A program made the translations under genes and the position numbers. Positions 1 to 14,900 of a DNA stretch of 64,000 nt are shown here, piece after piece. The notes under the pieces are model-generated. The model was not told the origin of the DNA, searched no databases, and worked only from the letters and a program-made list of their open reading frames with translations. Source of the DNA: Cinnamomum chago. Its lineage: Eukaryota; Streptophyta; Magnoliopsida; Laurales; Lauraceae. Location of the stretch: assembly GCA_038049695.1 (NCBI GenBank), contig CP142451.1:129786001-129850000 (forward strand), read 5' to 3'. Each line of letters starts with the position of its first letter. Position 1 is the first letter of the stretch.

Positions 1-76
1 GAAAGGACGATTTGAAACCCCCTCCCTCCCCTTCCCCTTTTTATTTCCCGTACGTAACCTGAAATTATGTATTGAG

Positions 77-1353
77 GAATTCAAGAATCCTTGTTAAGCA
101 GCATCGACGGTCGGAAGAATTACATGAACATCCCAAGCCAGAAAGGTAGGGAAAGGGCCAGTGCTTGTGATTTGGATGCAAGTGCATCCGTTACCGTTAG
201 ATCGAGTATCCACTTCCACATTGAAATGACTGATTTACAATTGATTGCTTGTCTTCCTTCATATCATTTATATATGTAATTGTCCGCCTTTTGCCATTGC
301 CGGCGTTCCCTTTCTCGCATCTTTGGGTTTGTTTTGTACAAGGTGGATGGACATTTGGATATGCTTCCATCTTTAGGTTTTTGGGACTTCTAATTACTGA
401 TTCTCTTATCATTTGGTTGTCTTCTGTCTGTCGGCTGTCTGAAACTGGCGCATTTCTTCTTTTTTTTTTCAATTTAAGCTTTCTTTCTTTAATATACTGA
501 TGTCCCTAGGTCAGTGAACTGATCTGTATTACAATTTTTTAGTTGCTCTACCTAATTCCCATCACATCATGGGGTTGCCTTTAACAAGTGAGACTGGTTT
601 CCTAGATGAATGCATGACTAATCAATCGTAATTGACGTGTAATGTGATGATCTATCAGTGTACTCTAGCTTCTCTCTACATGAACATCTCCTAAACCTGA
701 TGACTCATTTGATGGGTTGCAAATTGACAGTAAAAATGTAATCTGCGGTTGATGATTGCATCTAATAGAAGAAAGCTCACCAACTGAATGGTAATGATCG
801 TCAGATAGAATTGACTTTTAGAGCATGCATCCAAAATGGAATCAGACAGTTGAAAGGTGTGGGTTGTGTAAAGGTGGGACCCACTTGTACAGTTTCTGAG
901 CCGAGCAAAATGGAAAATGTAGAACATGTAACCTCAGTCAATGTGCAGTTGCTTTGGACCAATGTTTATGTTGGGCATGTACAAAATGGGGGGACTACTC
1001 TTGACTCAACACAATGCTCAAACTCATGAAGAAAGCACCCACATCAATTCACTGCTTTCGTAGCATTTTCACAACTCTTACATGATACAACAGAACACAA
1101 CACCCACTAACTATAGCAACATGCCTTCCATTACATCTGATACTACATAACCCTCAGATTTCATCTCACTTCACCTCATTTCAACTGAACTGCAACATTG
1201 ACTTAAACACGTGTATAGGTTTTGTAAGGTTGGGTTGGTTGAATGCAAATGGTGGGAAAGAAGCTCACGTTGTGTGTCTTCTAACCATGTGATGGGGTTC
1301 AGTTGGCATATGGGGGGAAGAGAGGGTCAGTTGTAGAAGGTAGAAAGAAGAAG

Positions 1354-1394
<41 letters not shown>

Positions 1395-2884
1395 AGGGCC
1401 AGTTTTGCCTAACTAGGCAGCCCTTCAGATTATTCCTCTAGAATGCCCATCTAACACTTGTAGTCATCTTAATTATTGTGCAAATGGACCATTAAAAGTC
1501 CCTACCTGTTGCTCAGCTGGCCAAGGACGTGTTGTCTGCGCGGGTGTGAGAGTTTGAGTCTCTTGTGAAGCAAGAAAAAGGACCATTAAAAGAAAACATA
1601 GCCAGTGATCCACATTCAACTGCAAGTGACCACCAGTTTGTTCTTGGGATGGCTTGGTGGGTATTTTTTTTTTTTTCCCATTGCTTATTCTGGGTGAGTA
1701 CAGCGAGATGAATGATCTGGATCGCTGAAATATGGGCCTCACTTTAATGTATTTCTGGGCTTGGAAGAACTGGAGATTCTCTCCACTGTGTGTGGTACAG
1801 TGCTTTGAGCTGTTTAGCTTGGTCTTGCATATGTTAATCTCTTTATGGATAAACACACAAGTTTCCTTACTTTGTAGCTCTTTATTGAGTAGTTTCTAAT
1901 TAGTAAGGTGCGTTCTTGCCTGTTCTGATAACAAATGTTGTCATTTTTCTATTCCAGTTTTCTCGATATACTGCATGAGGCTCCTTTATCTGGTCAGCGA
2001 AAGCGCACAAGGATTCTTGGGAGCATTTTGTACTGTTTTCTATTGGCAAGTATCTGCTCTAATCTGCAAAACTGCTGTGTCCGCAACTGGGTCAGCTGTG
2101 ATCTTCAGTTTACTGAAGTTTCTGGGAAGTAGAGGAATGATCCAGTATGGCGTGCAGAGAGGGCCATGTTATTCTATTTGAAATGGAGATTGGTGAAAGC
2201 TTATTCGTGCACTGTTATGGGCTGTTTTCTATACCAGCTCTTGATTGGAAGTTTTTTTTTTCCAATCGGGCGGGTTTTGGTCCATTCGATATAGGAATTA
2301 GACACCTTCCTGGATCATTCCTCTGGATATTATTCATCCTTTTTGAGGAGTTAGTCGAATTTTTCTCTTCTTTTGGTGAATTTGGATAAGATTACATGGT
2401 CACAGGTTTTATCTTTTCTAGGCAGGTTATGCTGTTGTGGCTGCTGCAGCTCCATGGATATTTCTTCCTATTTCCAGATTGATTCCGCCCTTGCTTTGCA
2501 GTTGCAATGTTGTTCTTATGATAATAACAGGTTTTTATCAGGGTTACTTTGTGGACTACTAACTTTTTATGTCATGGTTCTTATTGTCAATGAATTGGTC
2601 AAAATCTATGCCTCCTTAACTAACATTCAGGCATTTTGTCATAAAACTTGCCCTGCCCCTCAAGCTAATGTTTGCAAGTAAACCATCTTTTTTTTATATC
2701 TTGGCAAGTGCGAGGTATATATATATATACTCCTATGAGAGATATCTCTCACCTCATATAAGAGATAAGGTGGGGGCCCTCACATCCATATCCAATGCCA
2801 ACAACTTATATTATATGTGGGGGCTCCTACTCGTATCTCTCATATAAGGTGAGAGATGTCTCTCATAGGAGCTTCTCTCATATA

Positions 2885-2921
<37 letters not shown>

Positions 2922-5900
2922 TTTAATTTGAGCTTATTTCAATATTTATTTAGTTTAAAAAACATAATAATGTTCACCTCGCTTGGAGGTGGGGGTGTGG
3001 TTTCAAACATGTGAGAGGTTTTCTCATGCTCCCTTCCAAAGTAACAATGCTTATTACCTCTGAGGCTTTCTCATGCTCATTGTTTTCCTCTGAGGCGCTG
3101 ATGTATCTGTTATTCTGCTGTTGCTTGTTCCTTGGTGAGCTCTCTTGGGCAGCATCTATTTTCTCCTGCTCTCTACTGTCACTATATTTTAATATAATTT
3201 CAGTTTATCAGTGCAAAAGAAAAAAAAAAAAGGGAATAAAGGGAACAGAAGGAAGTTGTGGTATTACTTTGGTGGTGTAGTATATGGCAAGAAACGGTGA
3301 TGACTCTGTAGTGTATCAGACTTCCTGTGCCTCCTACTGTGATACATGGCTTTGTAAGATTTTCGGTCTACATGGTGTAATTCTGATTCTGGTCCCATAT
3401 ACCTGACACTTTACAGTTCTTATCATGGTGCAATGATTTAGCTTTCAATATCTCTTTCTTTCCTTTTCTCATAGATAACAATTAATCTCTTGCACACACA
3501 GACACATGCCACACAGAGTGAATACCTCACTTCATTGATCCTAAGTTGTAAAGTCAGAATATAAGATGACATAGTATCTCTATAGTTTTTTGAAAGGTAG
3601 TATCACTATAGTTATACGGTAGAATTCTTCAAGTTGACCCTAGATAGTTGGTGTAAGGCTAAGATGAGTTGTTGCTGCTGCTGCTGCTAATGATTTTGAA
3701 TTTCTATAGGATTTTACCTGTTTTTATATGTAATTACGAGGGTATTTTATATTCTTGTTGATTATTGCTTTATTATGAATGTTTTGCAGGCATCTTTCAA
3801 CAGTATCTGGTCTACCAAGTCAGAAAAGTGCGCCTACAGGTTCCCCTATTTCTTTGCTTATTCGATATTGTGTTCCTACTTCATAGACAAGATCCCAGTT
3901 CGTCAACTCCAGAAGCATTTGTGTTTGCTGATATTTTGGTCTATCGAATTGTTAATGAAGGGCAATGAAGGTCACATTCAGCTCCTTGTTTAAGCAATTC
4001 CTTTTACAAAACATTCAAAATCATCTCCATGACATCTTCCTTAAGGAAGTCCCATCCTACTTTGATGAAGGAGAAGTCGAAGCATTCTAGCGCTGGAGCT
4101 TTATCCCCTGAAGGGTGCTTTATCCCCTCATGCACACCCAATGTCACCTTCTTTTAACTCTATCTTTAACCACTCATTGATCTCTGCATAGATCAAGGGA
4201 AAAGCTTGTCACGACCCGAATTCCAGGGCCCTGCCGGATCCCTGGGTTCGATATGACCAAAACCTTGAATGCGCCATGCGGCTGCTGTTGAAAGTTGGCT
4301 TCAGCCAACCCAACACCCCCACCTAGTCTGCCACTTACGTCTAACCTATCATCTTCCCTCGTGCCTGCCCTGCTGTTTTCCACATATGGAAAATTGAAAA
4401 CTCTGCCCGGTCATGGCTCAATTTGATGCCTACAAAACCTCGGGAAACTCCACTGCTTGTGCTTTGCTCTGACAAACTCATGACAGAACTTGAAGAATAT
4501 TGACAAACTCACGACAGAACTTGAAGAATATCAACTGAGATTGTATTAATTTGAATGTCCATTCCTTTGGAGATCCCTCCTCAATATATAACCATTTACA
4601 TGCCTTAATCCAGGCTCTAATCTAGGCAATAGTATCAATTACAATTCTAAGTTATAGAAACAATGACTAAAATAGAATATACACAATTATGTACACTGTG
4701 TCATTGACCCAAGCAATCCACGTGATATATTTAGAACTGGGCTGGATCCTTTGTTGGGTCGTGGACCTGATTAACATGCTCCACAAGAGAACTCAATGCA
4801 TTCTCCAAAAGAAAATGCTTTTTAAACTCCTTGCCTCTACTTCGGGTGCCAAGACCTCTGATGGTCTGTTAACAGTCTTAAGTCAAAGTCCTACTTGTCT
4901 GCAACCTTTGGGCCTCTGCATGAATCTTTTTATAGCCACAATTGCCTTCAATCCATATTCGTGCACCTTTTCATTTCCGATGTTGCCAGCTATCACTCCG
5001 GCGTCCCTACAATCGTCTTCTTCTAAAACTAATTTATTTATTTTATTATATAGTGATGATTCCTAAAAAACACTGTCTTCTACCTCCAATCTTCCTCTAT
5101 TGCAATTGTCACGTGTCTCACGTCTTCCATTGTGGATTCACTGGGCTTGTCAAAGCTATACTCCTCTAATCTAGGCAATAGTATCAATTACAATTCTAAG
5201 TTATAGAAACAATGACTAAAATAGAATATACACAATTATGTACACTGTGTCATTGACCCAAGCAATCCACGTGATATATTTAGAACTGGGCTGGATCCTT
5301 TGTTGGGTCGTGGGCCTGATTAACATGCTCCACAAGAGAACTCAATGCATTCTCCAAAAGAAAATGCTTTTTAACCTCCTTGCCTCTACTTCGGGTGCCA
5401 AGACCCCAGATGGTCTGTTAACAGTCTTAAGTCAAAGTCCTACTTGTCTGCAACCTTTGGGCCTCTGCATGAATCTTTTTATAGCCACAATTGCCTTCAA
5501 TCCATATTCGTGCACCTTTTCATTTCCGATGTCACCAGCTATCACTCCGGCGTCCCTACAATCGTCTTCTTCCAAAACTAATTTATTTATTTTATTATAT
5601 AGTGACGATTCCTAAAAAACAGTGTCTTCTACCTCCAATCTTCCTCTATTGCAATTGTCACGTGTCTCACGTCTTCCATTGTGGATTCACTGGGCTTGTC
5701 AAAGCTATACTCCTCTACATCTGAAGCCTAGCCACCTGGTTCTACCTTTCTAGCCAAAGCATATTGCGGAAAGAAACTCACCTCCAAATTCCTATTCTCC
5801 TCCCACCAGCAGAGGAAAGGATAGCCAAAACAGTTTCACTTTCACTTCCTCCTGTATTCTTTTGAAGTTGCTCAAATTTTATCATTAGATGGCCAAACTC

Positions 5901-8900
5901 CAGAACTGCTTTGTTGACACTGATCCTGTCTACAGCCACCACTTCCCAAGCTTATAGATGCAACCATGTGATTGCAGGTACAAGTCATCTTGCCAATAAG
6001 AGAAAAGGACAGAGAGGCACCGCAAATCAGTGGATTCAAGTCTTGTTCAACAGGAACACCATTTCTCCATTGCAAACATGGACCTTTTAGTTGCTGCTCC
6101 ATATCTTCCATTGGCCGAAGGATGATAAATTGATAAAATTACATCTCCGCCCCAGTTGTCTCACTACTACCTCTTCCCAGAGTTACTAGTCTCCTTTGGA
6201 CTTTAGAAGAAATATCTGGGGCTTACTTACTCTCGTTTTGCACAAACTGGCCTAACGTGCTTCACTGAGGAGGCTACATGCTTCCCTTATTTCTCTTGAC
6301 TTGCTATGGGAACCCTGGTCTTTCTCTAGCTATATGCAACAAATTTCACAAGAAGTTTCTTCCCCTAAATTAGCTCCATTCCTTGCTTCAGTGGCTTTTG
6401 ACACCTCAAATTTCTCAAACAAAAGCAAATTTTCATTGGGCCTTGTTCGATTGGTCCATCTATTTCTCGGAATATAGATATTAATCACCTTTGTAATCCA
6501 AGAGAAAGCCATGACTGTCTACCTAGTTGACATAGGAAAAAGGATGTCATCTACCAAGATGGTGACAAGTTTGTCTGGATGAATTGGTGCCTCTCTTCTA
6601 TTTCTTCTCTTCTCTGGATCAATCCACTTCCCAATGTAGAATCTCTCATCTCCTATGCTGATGTTCATCTCTCTGGTTTTCTTACCCCGTCCTATTATCT
6701 TATTCAAGTTTAAAACCTTCTTTCCTCATTTCATGATGCTTCTTTTCTTGGATACTGGCTGCTGCCTTTAATTGATTGCAGCCGCAAATGTTGCAATTAT
6801 GTTCAGTGATTAAAATATTGTTTTATCATATCATATAATTCTTAAAGATCTTAAATGTAAAAGAGAAAAGCTATGGTGGATTGTTGAGTTACTAAAAACA
6901 TGGCTGCAAATAAGGTTGAGTGGAAAAGTAGAACTCACAAATCCTAAATAGGACTGGGACATTATCCAGAGAAAAGGATGAGCCTGTGGCAAAAAAAAAA
7001 GGGGGGGCACAAAAATTGTACACTTCTGATTCATCCGTAAAACATGATATTGGCACTGGTAAACTTGGTGATGTGTATTGATGTTATGGGAAGTATCGAC
7101 CTTACTTTCTAAGGATACTTTCTGATTGAGACTATCTATGTATCTCAGTTGACAGCACTTGAATTATTTGTTATTTTAAACCATTTGGCTGTTATGAAAT
7201 TGGTTTGGATGTGAGTTTACAGGGTTATTACATGTTCAGTCAGAAACTGAAGCACATTGTCCGCCTTCCATTTGCCACTACTGCGTATGGTGCGCATTAT
7301 GTAATTCCCACCTTGTTGTTTTCTCTTGCTTTCTTATATCTACTTCTAAAGATGTAATATATATATATATATATATATAATTTTTACGGCTGTTACATTA
7401 TAATTACTTGTCAATTTTGCTAGGTACTGCTGCAATGCTGCTTGTCATGGTTTGGCAACCACACATCAAAGTTTTATCTGTTTCTACATTACTGAGGTAA
7501 CCTTACTGCTTTACATTCTTCTCATACTTTGTTTGTGGAAGACCTTACTATTATGCCGTTGATGCTATTGACACTGCCTATTTTCTATACCAAACAGTAC
7601 CCTATGAACAACCATGTTAATGGCAAAAATGGCCTTTGTGTCATACTCTAACTCGGGAAGGTCCACAGCCCAAATCTTAACTTGTGTCTTGGTTTTTGAA
7701 CTTGGCATTAGCCTTACATATGGATTCTCAAAAATGGAAATCTTGAATTAACTTTTATCCATGAGGCTAATAATTTGCGGGAGGCTCTAATCCATAAATT
7801 ATCCATTTTATTGTGCTGAAACACAGAATGAATGAAATCTTGTCTGCTATATTTCCATAATACTACTTGTTTACAACTGTCATTTTGTTGTCAAATGACC
7901 AGGATCATTATATTTGGTGAAGTCATATGTGCTGGATCATTTATGAGCCTATATATTGGTATGTTGAAGATCTTGATATCCATGCTATGTTTCCAGAATG
8001 CTTATGGATTTTCTTTCGCTTCTTTTATCAGTAATTCACCTAAAGATGGAAGTGTAAGTGAACAGAAATTACAGAAATATGCAGAAGGTATGTGAATACT
8101 ATCACAACATGATACTGTAAGTGATAAAAACTGTGCAAATTTCACCAAATTAGAAGCCAACTGCCCTCTGCTTTTGACATGGGCCTAATGAATTGCATTT
8201 TTGGTCTCCGTAAACAATAACCTAAATAATCTATTACTTTTCAAAAATAAAAAATAAAAATAAAATAAAATAAAACCCTAAATCATAGGCTAAAGAGATG
8301 GCAACAGAAGACACATTAAGTTTTTTGGTGCAAATCCACAAGCACAAGCTACAAAGCAACTTTAACCAGTGCAGTATTTGACTTCATTCAGGGAAGTGAA
8401 AATTACAGAAATATGCAGAAGGTATGTGAATACTATCACAACATGCTACTGTAAGTGATAAAAACTCTGCAAATTTCGCCAAAATAGAAGCCAACTGCCC
8501 TCTGCTTTTGACATGGGCCTAACGAATTGCATTTTTGGTCTCCTTAAACAATAACCTAAATAATCTATTACTTTTCAAAAAAAAAAAACATTAAATCATA
8601 GGCTAAAGAGATGGCAACAGAAGACACATTAAGTTTTTTGGTGCAAATCCACAAGCACAAGCTACAAAGCAACTTTAACCAGTGCAGTATTTGACTTCAT
8701 TCAGGGAAGTGCATTGGTCATCCATACCAAAGGACATACTTTTACTGACTAGCTTTTCCTGCATTCTCATTTCATCTTCTATTTTGTGATCAGAATTAGA
8801 ACAGAGGTATGGATGATTGAAAAAGTAGCTTATATATGCAATCGATATGTTCAAACAATGTGCAATCCGTGATTTACTATAATAAAAAGAAGGCAATAGC

Positions 8901-11900
8901 TTCAAACTTGAAAGCTTATAATTCTCATACCTTGTACATGTAGATGGGGATGTAATTGTTCTTTTGGAAGTCGGTCTTGTCGCAACCACTAGGTTGCTGG
9001 TTCGAGTAATATTACCAGTCAGAAAAAGGGAATGCAATTGTTTGTTTGTTTCTTTGTCCGTAATTTTATTTGTGTATATCGAGTACTGATTGGTCCTCTA
9101 AATCGCTCTTCACTCATACAATAACCTTATGGCTGGCTTCTTGTCACCATCAATAGCAGTTGCTAATCATTGTAGTAAAATTTCCAACCCTTTAGATTAA
9201 AAATGCGCAAGTCTTAAAAAGTTTGAGAGACTCGTGATACACCTGATAATCTTATTCCGCGATCTTTTGGACCTTTCCATTATTGGAGGACACAAGTCAG
9301 ACATTGAAGTATTTTATTTCTATGGTCACTGGATGCAAATCTTGTTCACTTTATTTCTTATCCTAATTGGAAGTTAGTCACATGTCATATACTTACCCAT
9401 CAACTATGAGCTCCAGGAGATTGCCTCCATTTATAGGTTAAATAAATACTGCAATGTTTTAGTCATCTTTTTTAGCAATTCTTGCTTTATTGTTTCTTAT
9501 ATGTGTATTTTGATGCTTGCAGGGTGTGTTCATCAGTACAATTCATTGGACTGTCAACCTGATGTTTTGAAGTCGTTATATTCTTCATTACAACCATCAA
9601 GTCCGCTTGAAGAGTTGAGGTAGGGGTTGGTAGCTATTTCTATTTTTCTTTTTTTGTGGAGCTTTTGCAATTACTACTTATCATTTTCAGCTTCCTATTT
9701 CCATATTGTAAGATATAATAAACTGATACCAAGTTAAAGAAGTATCTCTCTATTTATCATATATGCTATTTTCAAACTCAGATGCAATTTATTACACAGC
9801 TTAGGTAACAAAAGATTACTTTTTTTTCCATTGTTTTGGTTGATACGAATTATGCTATGGTTTCGAACCAAAAAATTAAATCAAGTGAAATAACTGAGGT
9901 GGGGCTGGAGTAGAAGTGGTAAACGTTTTGCACTACTATGAAATCAATTTATTGAGAAAATGATCTGTTATGGAAAGTTTAGATTACACTTAACATATTG
10001 TTTTATTTTGTAGTGAAAATGATCTGTTCTAGAGAAAGTTTTGATTAGAGCGGGCAAAATCTCATTTTATAGAAATTTCAGTATTGTGTTTTGTAACGAC
10101 AGAAGAATCCAATTTTAGGCAGATTTGTGGTGTGGTAGGACTCTGTTGAATGATCTATTCTCAAACCTTTATGTGGTAGAAACTAACGAAGATTGTTTTG
10201 TCCTAGACTGTATTGACTGTATTGGTGGCTAACTTGTTTGGTTGCCTTTTTTCATAGGAATATTAATGATAGACTATATGTAAATCACCATCTTAGCAAT
10301 CCATATGAAAACTTCATATGCGGTGGAAATGGAAAATCCATATGAAAATTTCATACACTGTTGAACGGACTGTCATTTCCATGGAAAATAGGAGCTGCAC
10401 AGATGTGCCTTTAGTATTGTAGAGCTTTGGATCGATATGCATATTTAGTTAGTTTTGCTCAACTTGCTTGATTGTTTGCACTTCTAAACTTGGCACTATA
10501 CCAGGTTACTAATAAATGCCCGGTTGAATAGGTATCATGATGGAGGCCGTCTTTCTGATCAGCAAATGGCTCTGTTGCAGTATCAGCGAGAAAACCTTCA
10601 TTATTTATGTGAGGAGGTATTGCATTTATTTTGGTCATATAATGCTGCATATCATAGTCATGTGATGCTTTTGTTAGCTGACACTTGTTGGGTGGTCACT
10701 CTAAAAGTGGCATGCCGTGAGACATGCCAGTTGAATGGTTGCTAATTCACTATGTAGCATCTGGTATAACCAACCTGTTTGTAAAACTCAAGCAAAGTGA
10801 GGTAGATAATACAATTCATATTTTAACAAATTGCAGGTGCTTCGTTTACAAGAATGCTTGAGCAAATATGAACGCTCTGCTGATGGAAGCACTCCTCAGG
10901 TATGTAAGGTCCCAATGAAGAAAATTTAGCTTCATATGAAGAGAGATGAGAAGTTGATTAAATCAATTTGCTGTGTTAAAAGATATAGTTAAAACTCCTC
11001 AAGGAAAATTAGCCGAAAGGCTCAAAACAGGGACGGACCTACATGGGAGCCGCCCCAGGTCCGATTTAGATTCTCCATAGAGTTTTAATGGGGCCTTGGA
11101 GCAGGAGTGGGCCTACGCTGGAGCAATCTGGGCAGCCGCCCCAGGTTGGAATTGAAATCCCCATATAGTTGAATTGGGACTTGGAGCATGCCCCACATGT
11201 CTATACTTGACACTCCACATATGTCTAAAGATAGCCCCACATATGTTGGTAAAAAAGAAGAAAACATTGCGGCAACACATCGCGCCCTTTCTTTCACACC
11301 GATTGTCAATTGAGCTCCTCATCACCGGTCTCTATTTACTGTTTAGACTACTGCATCCCATTATGCGAAGGTTGGAGGCTTTGAGATAGTGAAAAGGGAA
11401 ATGATGGGTGTCCTCAAGATTTTCCTCTATTCAGTTTCTCACACACCCACTCACCTTGAATTTGCAGCAATCCCCATTCGGGATTGATATTGACATAAAT
11501 TTAGTGAAACATGATAATGCGAATTTGAGTATCTAAGAAAAAAATCAAGGTTAGATTTCTTTTTTATCCATTTAATGCTTTTTGATACTTTTGATTAACA
11601 TCCTAACCTCTTCATTGCCCAATCTTCAATAACTGTAATGCATCTAGTTGAGTTCCAGGAGTTGGACATTTTCTAAAGAAAAACGTGTAGGTGCTATTTG
11701 GTAATGTGGAAAAGTCTAGCAAAGTCTAAATTATTTTTTGAAATGTTAAGGGGTCGTTTGTTTCTTGTGAAATTGATTCACATGTGTAAATGACCCACAT
11801 ATGAGTCATTTGCATATGTAAATGACTCACATGTGGATCAGATTCCACCGTTTGTTACTAACATAATATTTCACATGTGAATCTATGAATAAGTTGTAGA

Positions 11901-14900
11901 TTGTTTGATGATATTTCAACATCCAAGCATCATCAATGGTTGAAAATTGGACACATGACCGTGTTTGAGCTTCTGAAGAGTATGAACGGTCCTGATTTTA
12001 CAGGTGGGGCCCAGAACATTAAAAAAATAATAAAAGGCGGACTGGGTATGTTAGTAACAATAGGTTGTATATTGTTTGATGATATCTCAACCTCCATACA
12101 TCATCAACGGTTGAAAATTGGACACATGGCCGTGGTTGAGCTTCTGAAGAATATGAACGGTCCTGATTTTACAGGTGGGTCCCAGAAAAATAAAAAAATC
12201 ATAAAAGGCGGACTGTTATATGTTAGTAATAGTAGATTAATGGAACGGCTGTGATTATGTTGATCATTTCTCAACCTCCATGCATCATCAACGGTTGAAA
12301 ATTGGACACATAGCCGTGTTTGAGCTTCTTAAGAGAATGAACGGTTCGGATGTTACAAGTGGGGCCCAAAAAAATTTAAAAAAAAAAAAAAAAGGCGGAC
12401 TGCTCAGTGAGGCACTGTAACAGTCCGCCTAGTAACAGTAACATGTGTAAGTTTTTCACACCTCTTGAGGTGTGAAAATGCAATGCATAAAAAGGGCCTC
12501 TTTCACACCATTTACACAACTTTTTTACACATGTGAATCAAAATCACACCAAACAAACATGATTTTTGTGTATCCATTACCCATGTGATTCAATTACATA
12601 TGTAAATGGAAAAAACAAACGTCCCCTAAGCCTAGCAAAATTTTAGCCCCACCCAAATGAAAATCCTGGGTCCGCCACTGGCTCAAAACATCCTTCTCTT
12701 GATGGAATGATTGATTATTTTAGTTACTTCTTCTGATCTTGAAAAGATAGTGTAGTCTTGTGATAAGATATTTTACAAATATTAATGCTGCCTCGTAATT
12801 TTCAGACAAAAATTTTCACATTGATTATGACTGGGAAAACTCTCTCACATATATTAATGCTTTGCATTTACATATATTAGTGCTTCCTCTTGATTTTCGG
12901 ACTTATTAGATTTCACATTTATTTTGATTGGGCAACTTCTTCTTTTTTCTCCAAAATGTCACAGGTTGTATTCTGTTCAGAGTGGAACTTATACCATGTG
13001 ACCTAAATCTCTGTAAGTCCACGGAGAACGGAGTACAATAAAATAAAATGAAACCAATGTTACCATTCTAAATAAAATAAAATAAATGGAACTGTTGCAA
13101 TTCTCAAGTCATTGGCTTTTTTTTTTCTTATAAAGCTACACCTTCATAATTGAGTAAGCATTATTGCTGAGTAATTTAAAGTACCATACACCCATGATTT
13201 CATGAACCATTGATTAATTATCTAAGTCTCTAATTTAACGTTTGAGTTCCTGGACAGCCATATGATCCAGAAGTTTCTTACACTCTTTGTAATCTAAATC
13301 ATAGTTATCAGGAGAATTGTTTCCCATCGCAAATCCCATGCTTCTCACATCCTATTGCCCGCTTCTTTTTTCACTTATACATAAATACTGTACCTAGATG
13401 TCAGAAAATGAGTTATTTCCTGCATCTGTTCTAAGTCATCCAACTATGACCTATTCCCGTTGAGGCGTTGAGGCCTATTTAAGTCTAGTTGACTGGGTAG
13501 ATGCCCTTTTTTTTACAGTGGCAACTTGTAGTAGGTTTCAGTTATTGATTTGTGATTTGTAGGTTTTGTGGATTTTTAAAAATCACAAATTGGATATGCT
13601 TTGGTTAAAAAAATCAAATGAAAATTTTGTTAATTAAGCACCAACTGTTGCATCTTACTGCAGGTTGATCTTGCCCATCTTTTAGCTGCTCGCGATCAAG
13701 AATTACGAGCGTTATCTGCTGAGGTAATACATTATCTATTCTTGCCATTCTACAGTTCATTAAGAGGTGCTGTGAGTTGAGATTATGGTCAGCCTACTGC
13801 AAGTCTGATGGTATTGATGGAAACTGTCTGGATTGATAGGACCTGCAGAGAAATAGAACATATAAAAAATTACAACTGCATTGGAGAAGAGAGATGGTGG
13901 TTTGACAACATATGTGAAGTTATCACTTCTGTTTCCTTGATATGTTGTAGATGTGAAATCCAACAAGGTTTGGGTAGAAGAACTTGGGACATGGAACACA
14001 CCAAATTCTCGTGATAAAGTTAGGGAGAGAATGAGTACAGCACGGTTAGCTGTAACTCTTATAGGACCTTTTATTTTGAAAGATTAAATTTTCCTTCTTT
14101 GTGGTAGTAAAATTCGATGCTGCAAAAACAAATTCTGCACGTGAATTACTTTTTTTTAAAGATGATTGCTGAATTTTTTTTTTTGAAGGAGAGAATCAGA
14201 GGTTGGGGTTTTAGACCAGCTAGTAGTGTCTCTGGAAGAGGGACAACTAGTTTTGGAGTTCAAAACATTATTATTATTATTATTACTATTATTATTATTA
14301 TTATTATTAATTCAGATTTTGGGAAGGGAGAGTCTATCTGCATCCTCTTTTTTTTTCTTCAATTTGTTTTTTATGTTTTTTTATGCCGTACCCATTACCA
14401 AATGGCAAAGGACTTCCGGAGGAAGCACAAGAACAGCCTACAACAGGTTGGAACTTGTGACCCCACTTTGGAGGGAAGGTGCCTTTTCCACTGCATCGAT
14501 GTGATGTGTCTGCCAAGCAAAGCGGCTTGTGTCAGAGAGATTAGCCTTCAATGTGAATGAGTGGAATTGGAGGACTCACAATTCTGTGCCCCAAATACCC
14601 GTTACAAAAATGCTGACCTTAATAAGATGGATGAGGCTTTGGTGGTGGTGGTGGAGACGATGATCATGATTGGTTGGGATCCAGTATGTTCTATATTGCC
14701 ATTTTGCTCTGACAACACAATTTAGATCAATAGATGCTAAGACGAAATTGGTCAGTGCAGATGAATCAAATTCAATCAGAGCTACACCTTGCACGGAAAT
14801 TGATTGCAGAACGCGACTCTGAGGTTCAACGTATTCGCACAACCAATAATCAGGTATTGTTCACTCACCATGTCTGACGGGTTTTTCACCCTTTCACTAA

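Larger units (their letters stand above)
146..1957 (+). other. Intron of the coiled-coil gene
   Basis: This 1.8-kb intron lies between the first recognised exon and exon 1958-2045. It contains a GA microsatellite and a tRNA-like SINE head (listed separately). The short open frames inside it match nothing I recognise and are not conserved-looking. Confidence 0.6.

Noticed and set aside
1495-1590. tRNA gene
   Set aside because: Box-like motifs are present but no acceptor, anticodon and T stems close; SINE head is more likely.
4689-5615. Two near-identical 125-codon open frames as duplicated small genes
   Set aside because: They are the same stretch of a tandemly duplicated intronic repeat, with no domain, splice context or coding bias that I can see.
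7997-8087. Separate exon starting after TTTCCAG at 7996
   Set aside because: Joining it to exon 7903-7958 breaks the frame; only read-through from that exon keeps frame, so it is reported as an extension.
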